NCBI GenBank assembly: GCA_035288465.1
Contig: DATEAH010000011.1
Coordinates: forward strand, 1-33,093
Length of the DNA: 33,093 bases
Origin: Patescibacteria group bacterium
GTDB taxonomy: Bacteria; Patescibacteriota; UBA1384; DATEAH01
Direction of reading: 5' to 3'
Shown: one piece after another, positions 20,873 to 29,296 of the stretch
How positions within the stretch are numbered: position 1 is the stretch's first letter
Layout: each line of letters starts with the position of its first letter
Made by a program: the position numbers and the translations under genes
The notes under the pieces: generated by a model
What the model was told of the DNA's origin: nothing
Seen by the model: only the letters and a program-made list of their open reading frames with translations
Databases searched by the model: none

Positions 20873-21913
20873 ATGCCCGAGACCGATAAAACGAAAAAAT
20901 TAGTTGTGGCAACGCAAAAAGCAGTTCGAATTAGGATCGTTGTCATCCCGATCTTTATTGCCTTATTATTTTTTACTCATATTGTCCCGGAAATTATGTT
21001 AGTTTATCTAATAATCTTACTCTTTTTACTGACCTTGGCTTTATATTATTCAGCAAAAATCAAAAGAGGAATGCTAGCCTTAGGTTATATTTCAGCCACG
21101 GTTGAGATTATTATTGCCGCGTATTTGTTGAGACAGGCGGGAGTTGAAAACTATCTATTTTTCTCGGTATTTACCGTCCTAATTTTGGCTCATACCATTT
21201 TAGAAAATGCAAAAAAAGGCATATATTTATGCACGATCGTGGTGATTACATATATAAGTTTTTCTTTATATGACAAATTAGTAATTGCTGACACCTTTAA
21301 TACTATGGATTTATTAGTCATTTTTGTTAATACCGTCTCATTTTTTGTAATCGCAGTTTTAGCAGGTAAACTTTCAGATGACTTGAAAAAATTAAATGAA
21401 AAGCTCAAATTATCCGCCGAAGTAATTATTGATAACGTGGGTGATGGTTTAATTGTTTTTAGTAAAGACGATCATGTTATTCGCAAAAATAAAGTTGCCG
21501 AACAAATGCTTGAAACTGATCCCGGTGTATTAAAATTAGTTAAATCTAACCAAGCGAAAATTCAAATTGGTCCAAACATTATCTATGAATCAAGAATCAA
21601 TTATATTCAGGATGAAAAGGTGGTGGTTTTGAGAGATGTTTCACCGGCTTGGGGGATGATGTTGACGGTAGTGGATGAGAAAAATAAAAAACCGATTAGT
21701 ATGGTCGTGGTGCGTATTTTTAAAAAAGAACTCAACAAACTTCAAGAAACGCAGGTTACAGATGATATAGGAAGATTTAATTTTGTCCCCTTGCCAGGAG
21801 AATATTATATTACGGCCGAAAAGGAAGGCTATAATACATATCGTAGCCCAACCTTTACGGTCACTAAAGGTGGTGCCATTAGTAAATTCAATATTGAATT
21901 ATATCATCGATGA
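20873..21913 (+). CDS. Membrane PAS-domain protein with carboxypeptidase-regulatory-like C-terminus
   Basis: The first 170 residues contain about six hydrophobic helices, like the membrane sensor part of some histidine kinases. A short linker helix (DDLKKLNEKLKLSAEV) leads to a PAS-like domain (about 183-255; DNVGDGLIVFSKDDHVI, ending VVVLRDVSP). Instead of a kinase, residues about 260-345 form a carboxypeptidase-regulatory-like beta-sandwich: LTVVDEKNKKPISMVVVRI, a TDDIGRFNFVPLPGEYYI turn and AEKEGY. No catalytic output domain is present. The TGA stop overlaps the gpmI ATG (ATGA, 21910-21913), so the two are translationally coupled. A sensor or scaffold role is inferred; the topology would place both soluble domains on the same side. 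Confidence 0.75.
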   Translation: MPETDKTKKLVVATQKAVRIRIVVIPIFIALLFFTHIVPEIMLVYLIILLFLLTLALYYSAKIKRGMLALGYISATVEIIIAAYLLRQAGVENYLFFSVFTVLILAHTILENAKKGIYLCTIVVITYISFSLYDKLVIADTFNTMDLLVIFVNTVSFFVIAVLAGKLSDDLKKLNEKLKLSAEVIIDNVGDGLIVFSKDDHVIRKNKVAEQMLETDPGVLKLVKSNQAKIQIGPNIIYESRINYIQDEKVVVLRDVSPAWGMMLTVVDEKNKKPISMVVVRIFKKELNKLQETQVTDDIGRFNFVPLPGEYYITAEKEGYNTYRSPTFTVTKGGAISKFNIELYHR

Positions 21914-23460
21914 AAACAATTTTATTAATATTAGATGGTTTTGGTGCGTCACCGGTAAACGAAGGCAATGCCGTTAATTTAGCGAAAACGCCGAACTTTG
22001 ACCGTTTAATTCAGAATTTTCCCCATACTTTATTAATGGCAAGCGGCAAAGAAGTTGGCTTGCCGTGGGGCGAAACCGGTAATTCTGAAGTTGGTCATTT
22101 AAATTTAGGGTCGGGCCGAATTATTTATCAGGATTTGCCTCGTATTAATCTCTCCATTGAAGATGGTTCTTTTTTCAAAAACCCGGCTTTGCTCGAAGTA
22201 ATTAATTTTGTAAAAAAAACTAACCACAACTTGCATTTAATTGGCTTAGCCTCGGATGGGGGAGTCCACTCTCATTTAAATCATTTATTTGCACTTTTAA
22301 AATTAGTTAAAAATGAACAAATAAATAAAGTTTATTTGCATTTAATTTTAGACGGTCGCGATGCACCTCAAAAATCAGCCCAAATTTTTCTTAGTAAAAT
22401 AGAGGGGTTTATTAAAAAAGAAAAGATAGGGGAAATAGCCACAATTTCAGGCCGATATTATGCCATGGATCGCGATAAACACTGGGAAAGAACTCAGTTA
22501 GCTTATGAAGCGATTACCCAAGCTAAAGGTCAAAAAACCGATAGCGCCAGTTTAGGCTTAAAATCAGCTTATAAATTAGGGGAAACAGATGAATTTGTCA
22601 AACCCCAAATTATAAATAATCCCGGCATTTTAGCTGAAGATGGCATTATCTTTTTTAATTTCCGCGCTGATCGCGCCAAACAATTAACAGCCGCTTTAGT
22701 TAGCCCGAATTTTAAAGATTTTCCACGAAATTATATTGATCATACTTTTTTTGTCAGTTTTACCAACTACGGTTTTGAATCTACGCCTCGAATTAAAATC
22801 GCGTACTTCCCACAAAATATTGATAATACCTTAGCCCAGGTTATTGCTAATAATAAATTAAAACAATTTCACCTCGCTGAAACAGAAAAGTATGCTCATG
22901 TGACGTATTTTTTTAACGGAGGTCGAGAAGATGTTTATCCTGGCGAAACCCGTAAAATGATTCCCTCACCACGAGTTGCCACCTATGACTTAAAGCCAGA
23001 AATGTCAGTTCAGGCGATTACCAGACTTTTAACACAAATGATTTCAAAGCAATATTTCCAATTTATCATTACCAATTTAGCTAATCCTGATATGGTTGGT
23101 CATACCGGAAATCTAAAAGCAGCCATTAAAGCTTGCGAATATGTTGATTCATCTGTTGGACAAATAATTGATTCAGCACTTAAAAATAATTATGCTGTTA
23201 TTTTAACTGCTGATCACGGTAATGCCGAACAAATGATTAATCCACAAACTCAATTACCAGATCCTGAACACACCACCAATCCCGTTCCAATAATCTTAAT
23301 TGACAAAGAAAAGACTCAAACTTCCCAAGATACCAAAGAAGTATTTTTTGCTAATAATCCTATTGGTGTTTTATCGGATGTTACGACCTCAGTTTTAGCT
23401 TTATTAGAAATAAATAAACCCGAACAAATGACCGGTGAAGATGTTATTTCGCATATTTAA
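21910..23460 (+). CDS. gpmI: 2,3-bisphosphoglycerate-independent phosphoglycerate mutase
   Basis: Interconverts 3- and 2-phosphoglycerate in glycolysis using two Mn2+ ions. Metal ligand D9 is in LILDGFG, the catalytic Ser is S59 in GETGNSEVGH, and the phosphatase-like fold has SDGGVHSH, DGRDAPQKSA, GRYYAMDRD, NFRADRAKQL and TADHGNAEQM. Length, 516 residues, is typical. The start overlaps the stop of the PAS membrane protein by four bases and has no separate ribosome binding site, so translation depends on coupling. It is the only central-metabolism gene in the window. Confidence 0.97.
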   Translation: MKTILLILDGFGASPVNEGNAVNLAKTPNFDRLIQNFPHTLLMASGKEVGLPWGETGNSEVGHLNLGSGRIIYQDLPRINLSIEDGSFFKNPALLEVINFVKKTNHNLHLIGLASDGGVHSHLNHLFALLKLVKNEQINKVYLHLILDGRDAPQKSAQIFLSKIEGFIKKEKIGEIATISGRYYAMDRDKHWERTQLAYEAITQAKGQKTDSASLGLKSAYKLGETDEFVKPQIINNPGILAEDGIIFFNFRADRAKQLTAALVSPNFKDFPRNYIDHTFFVSFTNYGFESTPRIKIAYFPQNIDNTLAQVIANNKLKQFHLAETEKYAHVTYFFNGGREDVYPGETRKMIPSPRVATYDLKPEMSVQAITRLLTQMISKQYFQFIITNLANPDMVGHTGNLKAAIKACEYVDSSVGQIIDSALKNNYAVILTADHGNAEQMINPQTQLPDPEHTTNPVPIILIDKEKTQTSQDTKEVFFANNPIGVLSDVTTSVLALLEINKPEQMTGEDVISHI

Positions 23461-23492
23461 ACGTTAAGATTTAAATTTTTTGAGGAGGGCAA

Positions 23493-23600
23493 ATGAATCT
23501 TTCTCAACCATCATTCAAATTAATTTATTCATTAATTTTTTTAAGTTTTTCACTTTTAATGTTTATGTCAAATTCCGCCCAAGCTAATGGTAATAAATGA
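23493..23600 (+). CDS. Tiny exported protein or truncated remnant (35 aa)
   Basis: A short frame follows a strong ribosome binding site, GAGGAGGG (23482-23489). It encodes a Lys-containing start, a hydrophobic core (LIYSLIFLSFSLLMFM) and a typical signal-peptidase site region SNSAQA, then only NGNK before TGA. This is a complete signal peptide with almost no mature part. Either the peptide itself is functional, or a secreted protein has been truncated by a stop; nothing protein-like continues in any frame downstream. It lies 32 bases after gpmI. Confidence 0.45.
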   Translation: MNLSQPSFKLIYSLIFLSFSLLMFMSNSAQANGNK

Positions 23601-24301
23601 TGGGGGTTAATTTTTATTTTATTAATAAAATAATTGGAATATGATAAATTAAAAATTTTAAATATTATATGGTATAAAATTAATTAGAATACTAAATTTA
23701 ATTAATAATTTCAATTCCTTAAAGATATATTAAAATGAAGCTAAATAATAGTTTTGCGACATAAATGGTATTAAAAATTGATTGATAAAGATACTAAAAT
23801 CATTAGAAAATGCGATCAAATTAATTACAAAGGGTTATATACTATTAAAGAGAGGAGAGGGACTCTCTGTTTTTAATTAATAATTAATATGAATTATTAC
23901 ACCTATATTAGCTATTAGAAGACAGTATACTGAGAGAGTATGAAATTTGTTCGCACAATATATCTTTTACGACGTCCCTATCCGATTAAAGCTGCCAAAA
24001 TTTGTTTATGAAGCTAAGATGGATTTTAATTTTTTTGCCTAAATTTACCTATTATATAATAATGTATTAATCGACTCGCCTAATTCTATTGCCTGCATCA
24101 ATCCTCATCAAGCTATATATTTATTAAAATTAACGTCGCACAATTTAATAATTAAAGATTAAAATAACGTCGCAAAATAATAATTTAATTAATAACTATC
24201 CGTATTATCATATATAGATTTAACTCTATCCGACAAGACTTCTATTTTAGCATCAAAAATAAAATCTTCATTCTCGCCTATTTTATATTTAGACCACCAA
24301 T
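23601..24301. other. Roughly 700-base AT-rich convergent gap without a convincing gene
   Basis: It separates the plus-strand block from the minus-strand block. It holds a terminator-like hairpin (23851-23874), the palindrome CAGTATACTG (23923-23932) and several recurring words: TAACGTCGCA (24131, 24165), its near-inverse TTTTGCGAC (23752), CGCACAAT (23952, 24137), CTATCCG (23978, 24196, 24226) and CTCGCCTA (24075, 24273). No tRNA or rRNA signature is visible. It could be decayed coding sequence or hold an unrecognised small RNA. Confidence 0.5.
23851..23874 (+). terminator. Possible terminator in the convergent gap
   Basis: GAGAG-GGA-CTCTC-type hairpin (about 23855-23867, extendable with AGAG to the left) followed by GTTTTT (23869-23874). 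It lies 250 bases after the last small frame, so it may end gpmI read-through or an unannotated RNA. Confidence 0.45.
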
Positions 24302-25210
24302 TTAGGCTCTTAGTAATTTTTTGCGCTCAGTCCAATTTTGCCAAACCACTAATAATGGTGAGGCGTTAAAGATTGATGAGTATGTTCCAATTAGGATTCC
24401 AATTAATAATGCCAAGGTAAAAAAACGCAAGGTCTGGCCACCAAAAATTATTAAAGAAATTAAGACAAAAATTACCGTTAAAGAAGTATTTAATGACCGA
24501 ACTAAAGTTTGATTAATACTTTTATTGGCAACCTGCTCAAACGTTAATTCTGGGGAAGTTTTTAAATTTTCACGAATCCGATCAAATACTACAATTGTGT
24601 CGTGTACCGAAAAACCCATCACTGTTAACAAAGCCGTAATAAACAAAGCATCTATCTCCACCCCAAAGAAATGTCCCAAAATCGCGAAAACTCCACCTAC
24701 GAATAATAAATCATGAATTAATGCTACTACTGCACAAATTCCAAATCGAAAAGAATTTGCTGGGGCTGAGACTTTTCGAAACGCTAAAGCGATATAAAAA
24801 ATTATCGCAATTGAGGCGACAATAACCGCAATAATGGCTCGTTGAGTTAAGTTTTTACTAACTAAAGGCCCAACCGTTTCTAATCTTGTTTCTTTGACAT
24901 TCCCTAGATCTTTTTTTAAATTCTCCTGGATTTTATTTACTTGATCGCTTGATAATGGTTTGGTGCGAATAATGACTGAATTCGAACCCGTATTTTGAAT
25001 TTGAGTCGCTTCCAGATTTAATGGCGTTAAACTTTTTTCAATCTCAGTTTGTGTCACGGCTTTTCTATCAGGAAAAGTAATTTCCAATAAAGTACCGCCC
25101 GAAAAATCAACGCTTAATCGAAAACCCCACAAAATCATCGCAATTACTCCTGGAATGATTATTAATCCTGAAATTATAAACCACCATTTCCTTAATCCAA
25201 TTATGTTCAT
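24302..25210 (-). CDS. secF: Protein translocase subunit SecF
   Basis: Membrane partner of SecD that helps complete protein export through SecYEG using the proton or sodium gradient. The 302-residue protein shows an N-terminal helix, the family motif LSVDFSGGTLLEI, a periplasmic domain, then five helices with the signature GFSVHDTIVVFDRIRENL. The frame could extend to 25252, but AGAGGT just upstream of ATG 25210 and the family start (MNIIGLRKWWF) favour 25210. It follows secD after 29 bases. Confidence 0.95.
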   Translation of the reverse strand: MNIIGLRKWWFIISGLIIIPGVIAMILWGFRLSVDFSGGTLLEITFPDRKAVTQTEIEKSLTPLNLEATQIQNTGSNSVIIRTKPLSSDQVNKIQENLKKDLGNVKETRLETVGPLVSKNLTQRAIIAVIVASIAIIFYIALAFRKVSAPANSFRFGICAVVALIHDLLFVGGVFAILGHFFGVEIDALFITALLTVMGFSVHDTIVVFDRIRENLKTSPELTFEQVANKSINQTLVRSLNTSLTVIFVLISLIIFGGQTLRFFTLALLIGILIGTYSSIFNASPLLVVWQNWTERKKLLRA

Positions 25211-25239
25211 CTTACCTCTTATTAATATTTTTGATAAAT

Positions 25240-26517
25240 TTAAACAAACCAAGAAATTTTATTTTTCAAACAAGTCATTCCCAAAAGCTGCAAAAAAGTT
25301 CGGGTGATGGTGATGGCGGTAAACATTGAAATAATAATACCCACCCCTAAGGTCACCGCAAAACCCTTGATACTCCCAATTCCCAACCAAAACAAAATTA
25401 TTGCCGTGATAATACTGGATAAATTAGAATCGCGGATTGACGGCCAAGCACGCTGAAAACCAGAATCAATTGCGGTTAAGATTGATTTTTGGTTTCTCAG
25501 TTCTTCCTTGGTGCGTTCAAAAATAAGAATATTCGCATCGACTGCCATGCCAATCGATAATACAAACGCGGCTAAACCTGGTAAAGTTAAGGTAATCGCG
25601 GCTGGTGTGAAACTCGAGAGTTTAAAAATCCCAAAAACCAAAAGCGTATAAATCCCCAAGGCTAAAACTGCCGCTAATCCGGCTAATTTATAATAAATTA
25701 ACATAAATAATACAATCGCAATTAAACCAATCCCTGCCGCCAATAAACCCATTTTGACTGAATCTTGACCGAGAGTTGCGCCAACATTTTTTTGTTCTAC
25801 AATCTTAACTGGTACTGGTAACGCGCCTGCGTTTAATTCCAAAACTAATTTTTTCGCCTCAGCAATCGAAAATTTACCGGTAATAACTGCTTTTCCGTCA
25901 GTAATCTGCGTCTGAACGGTGGGTGCAGATAATAATTCATTATCCAAAAAAATTGCAATTGGTTTTTGTAAATTCTCTTTTGTCAATTCTGAAAAAATCT
26001 TCGTCCCCTCGGCATTAAATTCTATCGCAATTTCAGGATTACCCTGTTCGTCAATTTGGGCAGTTGCCTTTTTTAAATGCCGGCCGGATAAATCTGTTTT
26101 CACGTAACTTACCCCCTTATCAGTCTGGACAACTTCCTTAAACTCTAAATTTGCAGTTTGACCAATTAATTTTATCGCTTCATTCACATCTTTAATACCT
26201 GGTAATTCAACCACTAAACCTTGTGTATCACCAATATTTCGAGTCTGGATCAATGGTTCGGTTACGCCTAACGCATTGACACGTCGATCAATGGTATCTT
26301 TTAAGCTAGACAAGGCATTGGCACGATCTTTGGGATCAATTTTACTCATGTCAGCTTCGTAAACGATTCCACTGCCACCAACTAAATCCAGCCCCTTTTT
26401 GAGTTTTGGATCTTTTTTGATTCCAATTTTATTAAACCCTGATGGCATATCTATGATTACAAAAATTGCGACCAGCACAATAATTATCCCTAATTTTATC
26501 CAAATACTTTTATTCAT
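25240..26517 (-). CDS. secD: Protein translocase subunit SecD
   Basis: 425 residues: an N-terminal membrane helix (about 7-24), the motif KKGLDLVGGSG (41-51), a compact periplasmic P1 region with RRVNALGVTEPLI, and five C-terminal helices with LSIGMAVDANILIFERTKEEL. It is shorter than E. coli SecD (615), mainly in the periplasmic part, as is common outside Proteobacteria. ATG 26517 is preceded by AAAGG. It is co-transcribed with secF and lies 24 bases after the manC-like gene. Confidence 0.96.
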   Translation of the reverse strand: MNKSIWIKLGIIIVLVAIFVIIDMPSGFNKIGIKKDPKLKKGLDLVGGSGIVYEADMSKIDPKDRANALSSLKDTIDRRVNALGVTEPLIQTRNIGDTQGLVVELPGIKDVNEAIKLIGQTANLEFKEVVQTDKGVSYVKTDLSGRHLKKATAQIDEQGNPEIAIEFNAEGTKIFSELTKENLQKPIAIFLDNELLSAPTVQTQITDGKAVITGKFSIAEAKKLVLELNAGALPVPVKIVEQKNVGATLGQDSVKMGLLAAGIGLIAIVLFMLIYYKLAGLAAVLALGIYTLLVFGIFKLSSFTPAAITLTLPGLAAFVLSIGMAVDANILIFERTKEELRNQKSILTAIDSGFQRAWPSIRDSNLSSIITAIILFWLGIGSIKGFAVTLGVGIIISMFTAITITRTFLQLLGMTCLKNKISWFV

Positions 26518-26541
26518 TAATGCCTTTCTGTTTTCAATAAA

Positions 26542-27567
26542 TTATAAATACTTCGATAAACCTTGTTTAGAAATTTCCAAAATTAATTCTTTAATTTTTT
26601 CAGCTTCATCCATATTTGCGACCAAAATCACATCACCCTCATCAATAATTGCTAAATTCTCCACACCCAAGGTTGCAATCAGATTTTTTTTGCCCATCAC
26701 TAAACAATTTTTAGTTGCTAAACCAATATGTTTACCAGAAATATGGTTTGCTTTTTTGGAAGCCAAGATTTGTTTTAATGATTTCCAAGATCCGACATCA
26801 GACCAACCTAAATCTGCAGCAAAAGTCACCATGCCCTGAATTTTTTCATAAATTCCATAATCAATTGGCGTAGGTTCAAGCTTTTCAATGGATTTTTTCC
26901 CGCTTAATACCAGAGCATGTTTAGGCATTAGTTTGTTAAATTTTTCAAGATAATGTGTCGCCTGCCAAGTTGATATTCCAGGATTCCAATAATATTGACC
27001 AGATTTTACAAATTTTTGCGCCAATATATAATTGGGCTTTTCAACAAATTTTTCAATATAAGATACTTTTTCTTTCACAAATCCTGGGATGATTTTTCCA
27101 ATTTTTATATACCCGAATCCTGTTGCCGGATATTCGGGTCTCACCCCAATTATAACCACCTTTTTTTCTGACGCTACTTGTTGCGATAACCTAACTGCCT
27201 TAATAAAATTTTGATGTTTTTTTATATGAGCATCTGCCCAAATAACAGTCACGATCGCTTTGGAATCTTTTTTGGCAATTTCTTTCATTCCGATAGCGAC
27301 TGCCATGGCCGTTCCCAAAGACTTATCTTCTAAAATAATATTTTTATAATATTTTTTTGGCCAATTTTTTTTTAAATTAGTCAAATATTGCTTTGGTGAA
27401 ACTAAAAAAATCTGCTTTTTATCGTAAAGAGGCAAAAGTGCTTCATACGCATCTTTTAGCATCGATTTTTGGGAGATTAAATTGTGGAATTGTTTTGGGA
27501 GACTTGTGCGTGACTTTGGCCATAATCTGGTCCCAGTTCCCCCAGCAACCAGTAAAGCATAATTCAT
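26542..27567 (-). CDS. Mannose-1-phosphate guanylyltransferase (ManC-like)
   Basis: Makes GDP-mannose from mannose-1-phosphate and GTP for surface glycans. The N-terminal nucleotide motif GGTGTRLWPKSR...PKQF, FVEKP, WNPGISTW and LGWSDVGSW are all present in 341 residues, so this is the nucleotidyltransferase without the isomerase domain of bifunctional enzymes. The usual PADH segment reads WADAHI here. AGGTG precedes ATG 27567, and a promoter may lie in the gap before it. Nucleotide specificity (GDP versus another sugar) cannot be proven by eye. Confidence 0.88.
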   Translation of the reverse strand: MNYALLVAGGTGTRLWPKSRTSLPKQFHNLISQKSMLKDAYEALLPLYDKKQIFLVSPKQYLTNLKKNWPKKYYKNIILEDKSLGTAMAVAIGMKEIAKKDSKAIVTVIWADAHIKKHQNFIKAVRLSQQVASEKKVVIIGVRPEYPATGFGYIKIGKIIPGFVKEKVSYIEKFVEKPNYILAQKFVKSGQYYWNPGISTWQATHYLEKFNKLMPKHALVLSGKKSIEKLEPTPIDYGIYEKIQGMVTFAADLGWSDVGSWKSLKQILASKKANHISGKHIGLATKNCLVMGKKNLIATLGVENLAIIDEGDVILVANMDEAEKIKELILEISKQGLSKYL

Positions 27568-27584
27568 ATTTCACCTGTGTTCTT

Positions 27585-27613
27585 ATTTTAAAATATTTAT
27601 GCTTAGTTTTCAA
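27585..27613 (-). promoter_or_regulatory. Possible internal promoter ahead of the manC-like gene
   Basis: On the minus strand, TTGAAA (27613-27608), 17 bases, TAAAAT (27590-27585). It falls in the 53-base gap between the pseudouridine synthase and manC-like genes, the widest gap in this block. Confidence 0.45.
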
Positions 27614-27620
27614 GCCGAAA

Positions 27621-28349
27621 TTATTTTTTAGAAAGTCGTTGTAAAATATTATTAAAATCCTGAGGAATTTTAGCTTTAAAAGAAATAACTTTATTAGTTG
27701 TTGGGTGTAAAAATGTAATCTTATAAGCATGCAAAAGTTGTCTTTTAATTTTTAATTTTTGGGCAATTTTTTTAGCTTGGCCTTTGCCGTATAACAAATC
27801 CCCTAAAATTGGCAAACCTAAAAATTTTAAATGAACACGAATTTGATGGGTTCGACCAGTTTTAGGAATTGCCAATAGTTTTGAAAAAATATAATTTTGC
27901 CAATGAAATTCTTGGAGGGTTTCAAAATGAGTTTCAGCATTTTTGCCAAAACTTGAAGTCATTATTAGTTTTGGAGATTTTTTTCGACCTATTGGCTTAA
28001 AAACTGCTTCTGTTTTGTTTGGTAATTTACCGATTACGAGCGCAAGATATTCTTTTTGGATTTTTCGAGTTTTAAATTGTTCTGCTAATTTTGTGTATGT
28101 TTTTAAATTTTTAGCAATTATAATTATCCCTGATGTATCGCGATCTAAACGATGGACAATCCCCGGACGATTTTTTTGTGGCCAATTTATCTTTTTAATC
28201 TCAGGATTATGTCGCACAATATAATTTACTAAGGTGTTAGATTCTTTATTCCCTGTTTCATGTACCAATAAACCCGCGGGTTTATTAATCGCTATTAAAT
28301 CCATATCTTCATAAATAATTTTAATTGTTTTATTAATATTATTTTTCAT
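27621..28349 (-). CDS. RluA-family pseudouridine synthase
   Basis: Isomerises uridines in rRNA or tRNA. Catalytic Asp is D69 in HRLDRDTSG. NKPAGLLVH, RTHQIRVH and LGDLLYG are further family motifs. At 242 residues it lacks the N-terminal S4 domain found in RluC and RluD, so the target base cannot be assigned. It overlaps the end of ddl by 11 bases. Confidence 0.92.
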   Translation of the reverse strand: MKNNINKTIKIIYEDMDLIAINKPAGLLVHETGNKESNTLVNYIVRHNPEIKKINWPQKNRPGIVHRLDRDTSGIIIIAKNLKTYTKLAEQFKTRKIQKEYLALVIGKLPNKTEAVFKPIGRKKSPKLIMTSSFGKNAETHFETLQEFHWQNYIFSKLLAIPKTGRTHQIRVHLKFLGLPILGDLLYGKGQAKKIAQKLKIKRQLLHAYKITFLHPTTNKVISFKAKIPQDFNNILQRLSKK

Positions 28350-29292
28350 TAAGATATCTCTTTTGGGCCATTTGAATTATTTTATCTAATAAATCTTTAA
28401 AATTTACTCCCGCCGCTTTAGCCGCTTTTGGAACCAAAGAGGTTTTTGTCATTCCGGGAATTGTATTGATCTCAATAAAATATATTTCATTCGAATCTTT
28501 GGGCCAGATAAAATCTAATCTGGCTAGATCAAAACAATTCAAAGCCTTATAAATTTCAATCGCCTCTCTTTGAACTTTTTGAGAAATATTGGCCGGGATT
28601 TGAGCTGGGCATATTTCTAAACTTCCACCAACTTCATATTTAGCTCGATAATCAAAATAATCTGAAACTTGAGGAATAATCTCAATTACAGGTAAGGCTT
28701 CTGGCTTTTTATTCCCCATTACCGCTACTGTTAATTCTCGTCCCTCAAGATATTTTTCAATTATTACTACCTGATCAAATTTTAACGCAAGATTAATCCC
28801 TTTTTTTAAATCCCTTTTTTGTTTTATTATTGATCCACCTATTGAAGAGCCAAGTTGGTTTGGCTTTACAAATAAGGGCAAGGGAATTTTTTCAAGTACT
28901 TCTTCAATATTGTATTGTTGCCCCCTTTCAATAATAGTATCTTGGGGAATTTTAAAGCCAAGATTTTTAACGATAATTTTCGAGATTTTTTTGTTCATGC
29001 AGAGCGCAGAAGACAAAACCCCAGAAAAAACATATTTAACTTCCATCATCTCTAACATCCCTTGAAGTTTACCGTCTTCGCCAAATGAACCATGAAAAAT
29101 CGGAAGCACTAGATCAAATATGTTTTTATTTAAATTTTGAGACCATTTTCCTTTTCGTGAAATTTTTATTGGTGTTATTTGATACTTATTTTTATTAAGA
29201 GCGGCAATTACTTGTTTTGCCGAATTAATTGAGATATCGTGTTCCGCACTTTTACCACCAAAAATTACCGCCAGTTTTAATTTTTTTGACAT
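28339..29292 (-). CDS. ddl: D-alanine--D-alanine ligase
   Basis: ATP-grasp enzyme that makes the D-Ala-D-Ala end of peptidoglycan precursors. The 317 residues show VIFGGKSAEHDIS, FHGSFGEDGKLQGMLEM, the ATP loop LGSSIGG, DYRAKYEVGG and FIEINTIPGMT. The Tyr in AKY is the residue that favours D-Ala over D-lactate as second substrate. It implies a peptidoglycan wall, in line with the LPPTG protein at the other end of the window. The cysS stop is four bases upstream of its ATG. Confidence 0.95.
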   Translation of the reverse strand: MSKKLKLAVIFGGKSAEHDISINSAKQVIAALNKNKYQITPIKISRKGKWSQNLNKNIFDLVLPIFHGSFGEDGKLQGMLEMMEVKYVFSGVLSSALCMNKKISKIIVKNLGFKIPQDTIIERGQQYNIEEVLEKIPLPLFVKPNQLGSSIGGSIIKQKRDLKKGINLALKFDQVVIIEKYLEGRELTVAVMGNKKPEALPVIEIIPQVSDYFDYRAKYEVGGSLEICPAQIPANISQKVQREAIEIYKALNCFDLARLDFIWPKDSNEIYFIEINTIPGMTKTSLVPKAAKAAGVNFKDLLDKIIQMAQKRYLNEK

Positions 29293-29296
29293 TATT

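Noticed and set aside
24131-24178. Two AACGTCGCA copies 34 bases apart as a CRISPR remnant
   Set aside because: Repeats are only about 10 bases, there are just two, and no cas genes are present.
23601-24301. tRNA, tmRNA or RNase P RNA in the gap
   Set aside because: No T-loop, tmRNA ends or conserved RNase P words are visible and the sequence is too AT-rich.
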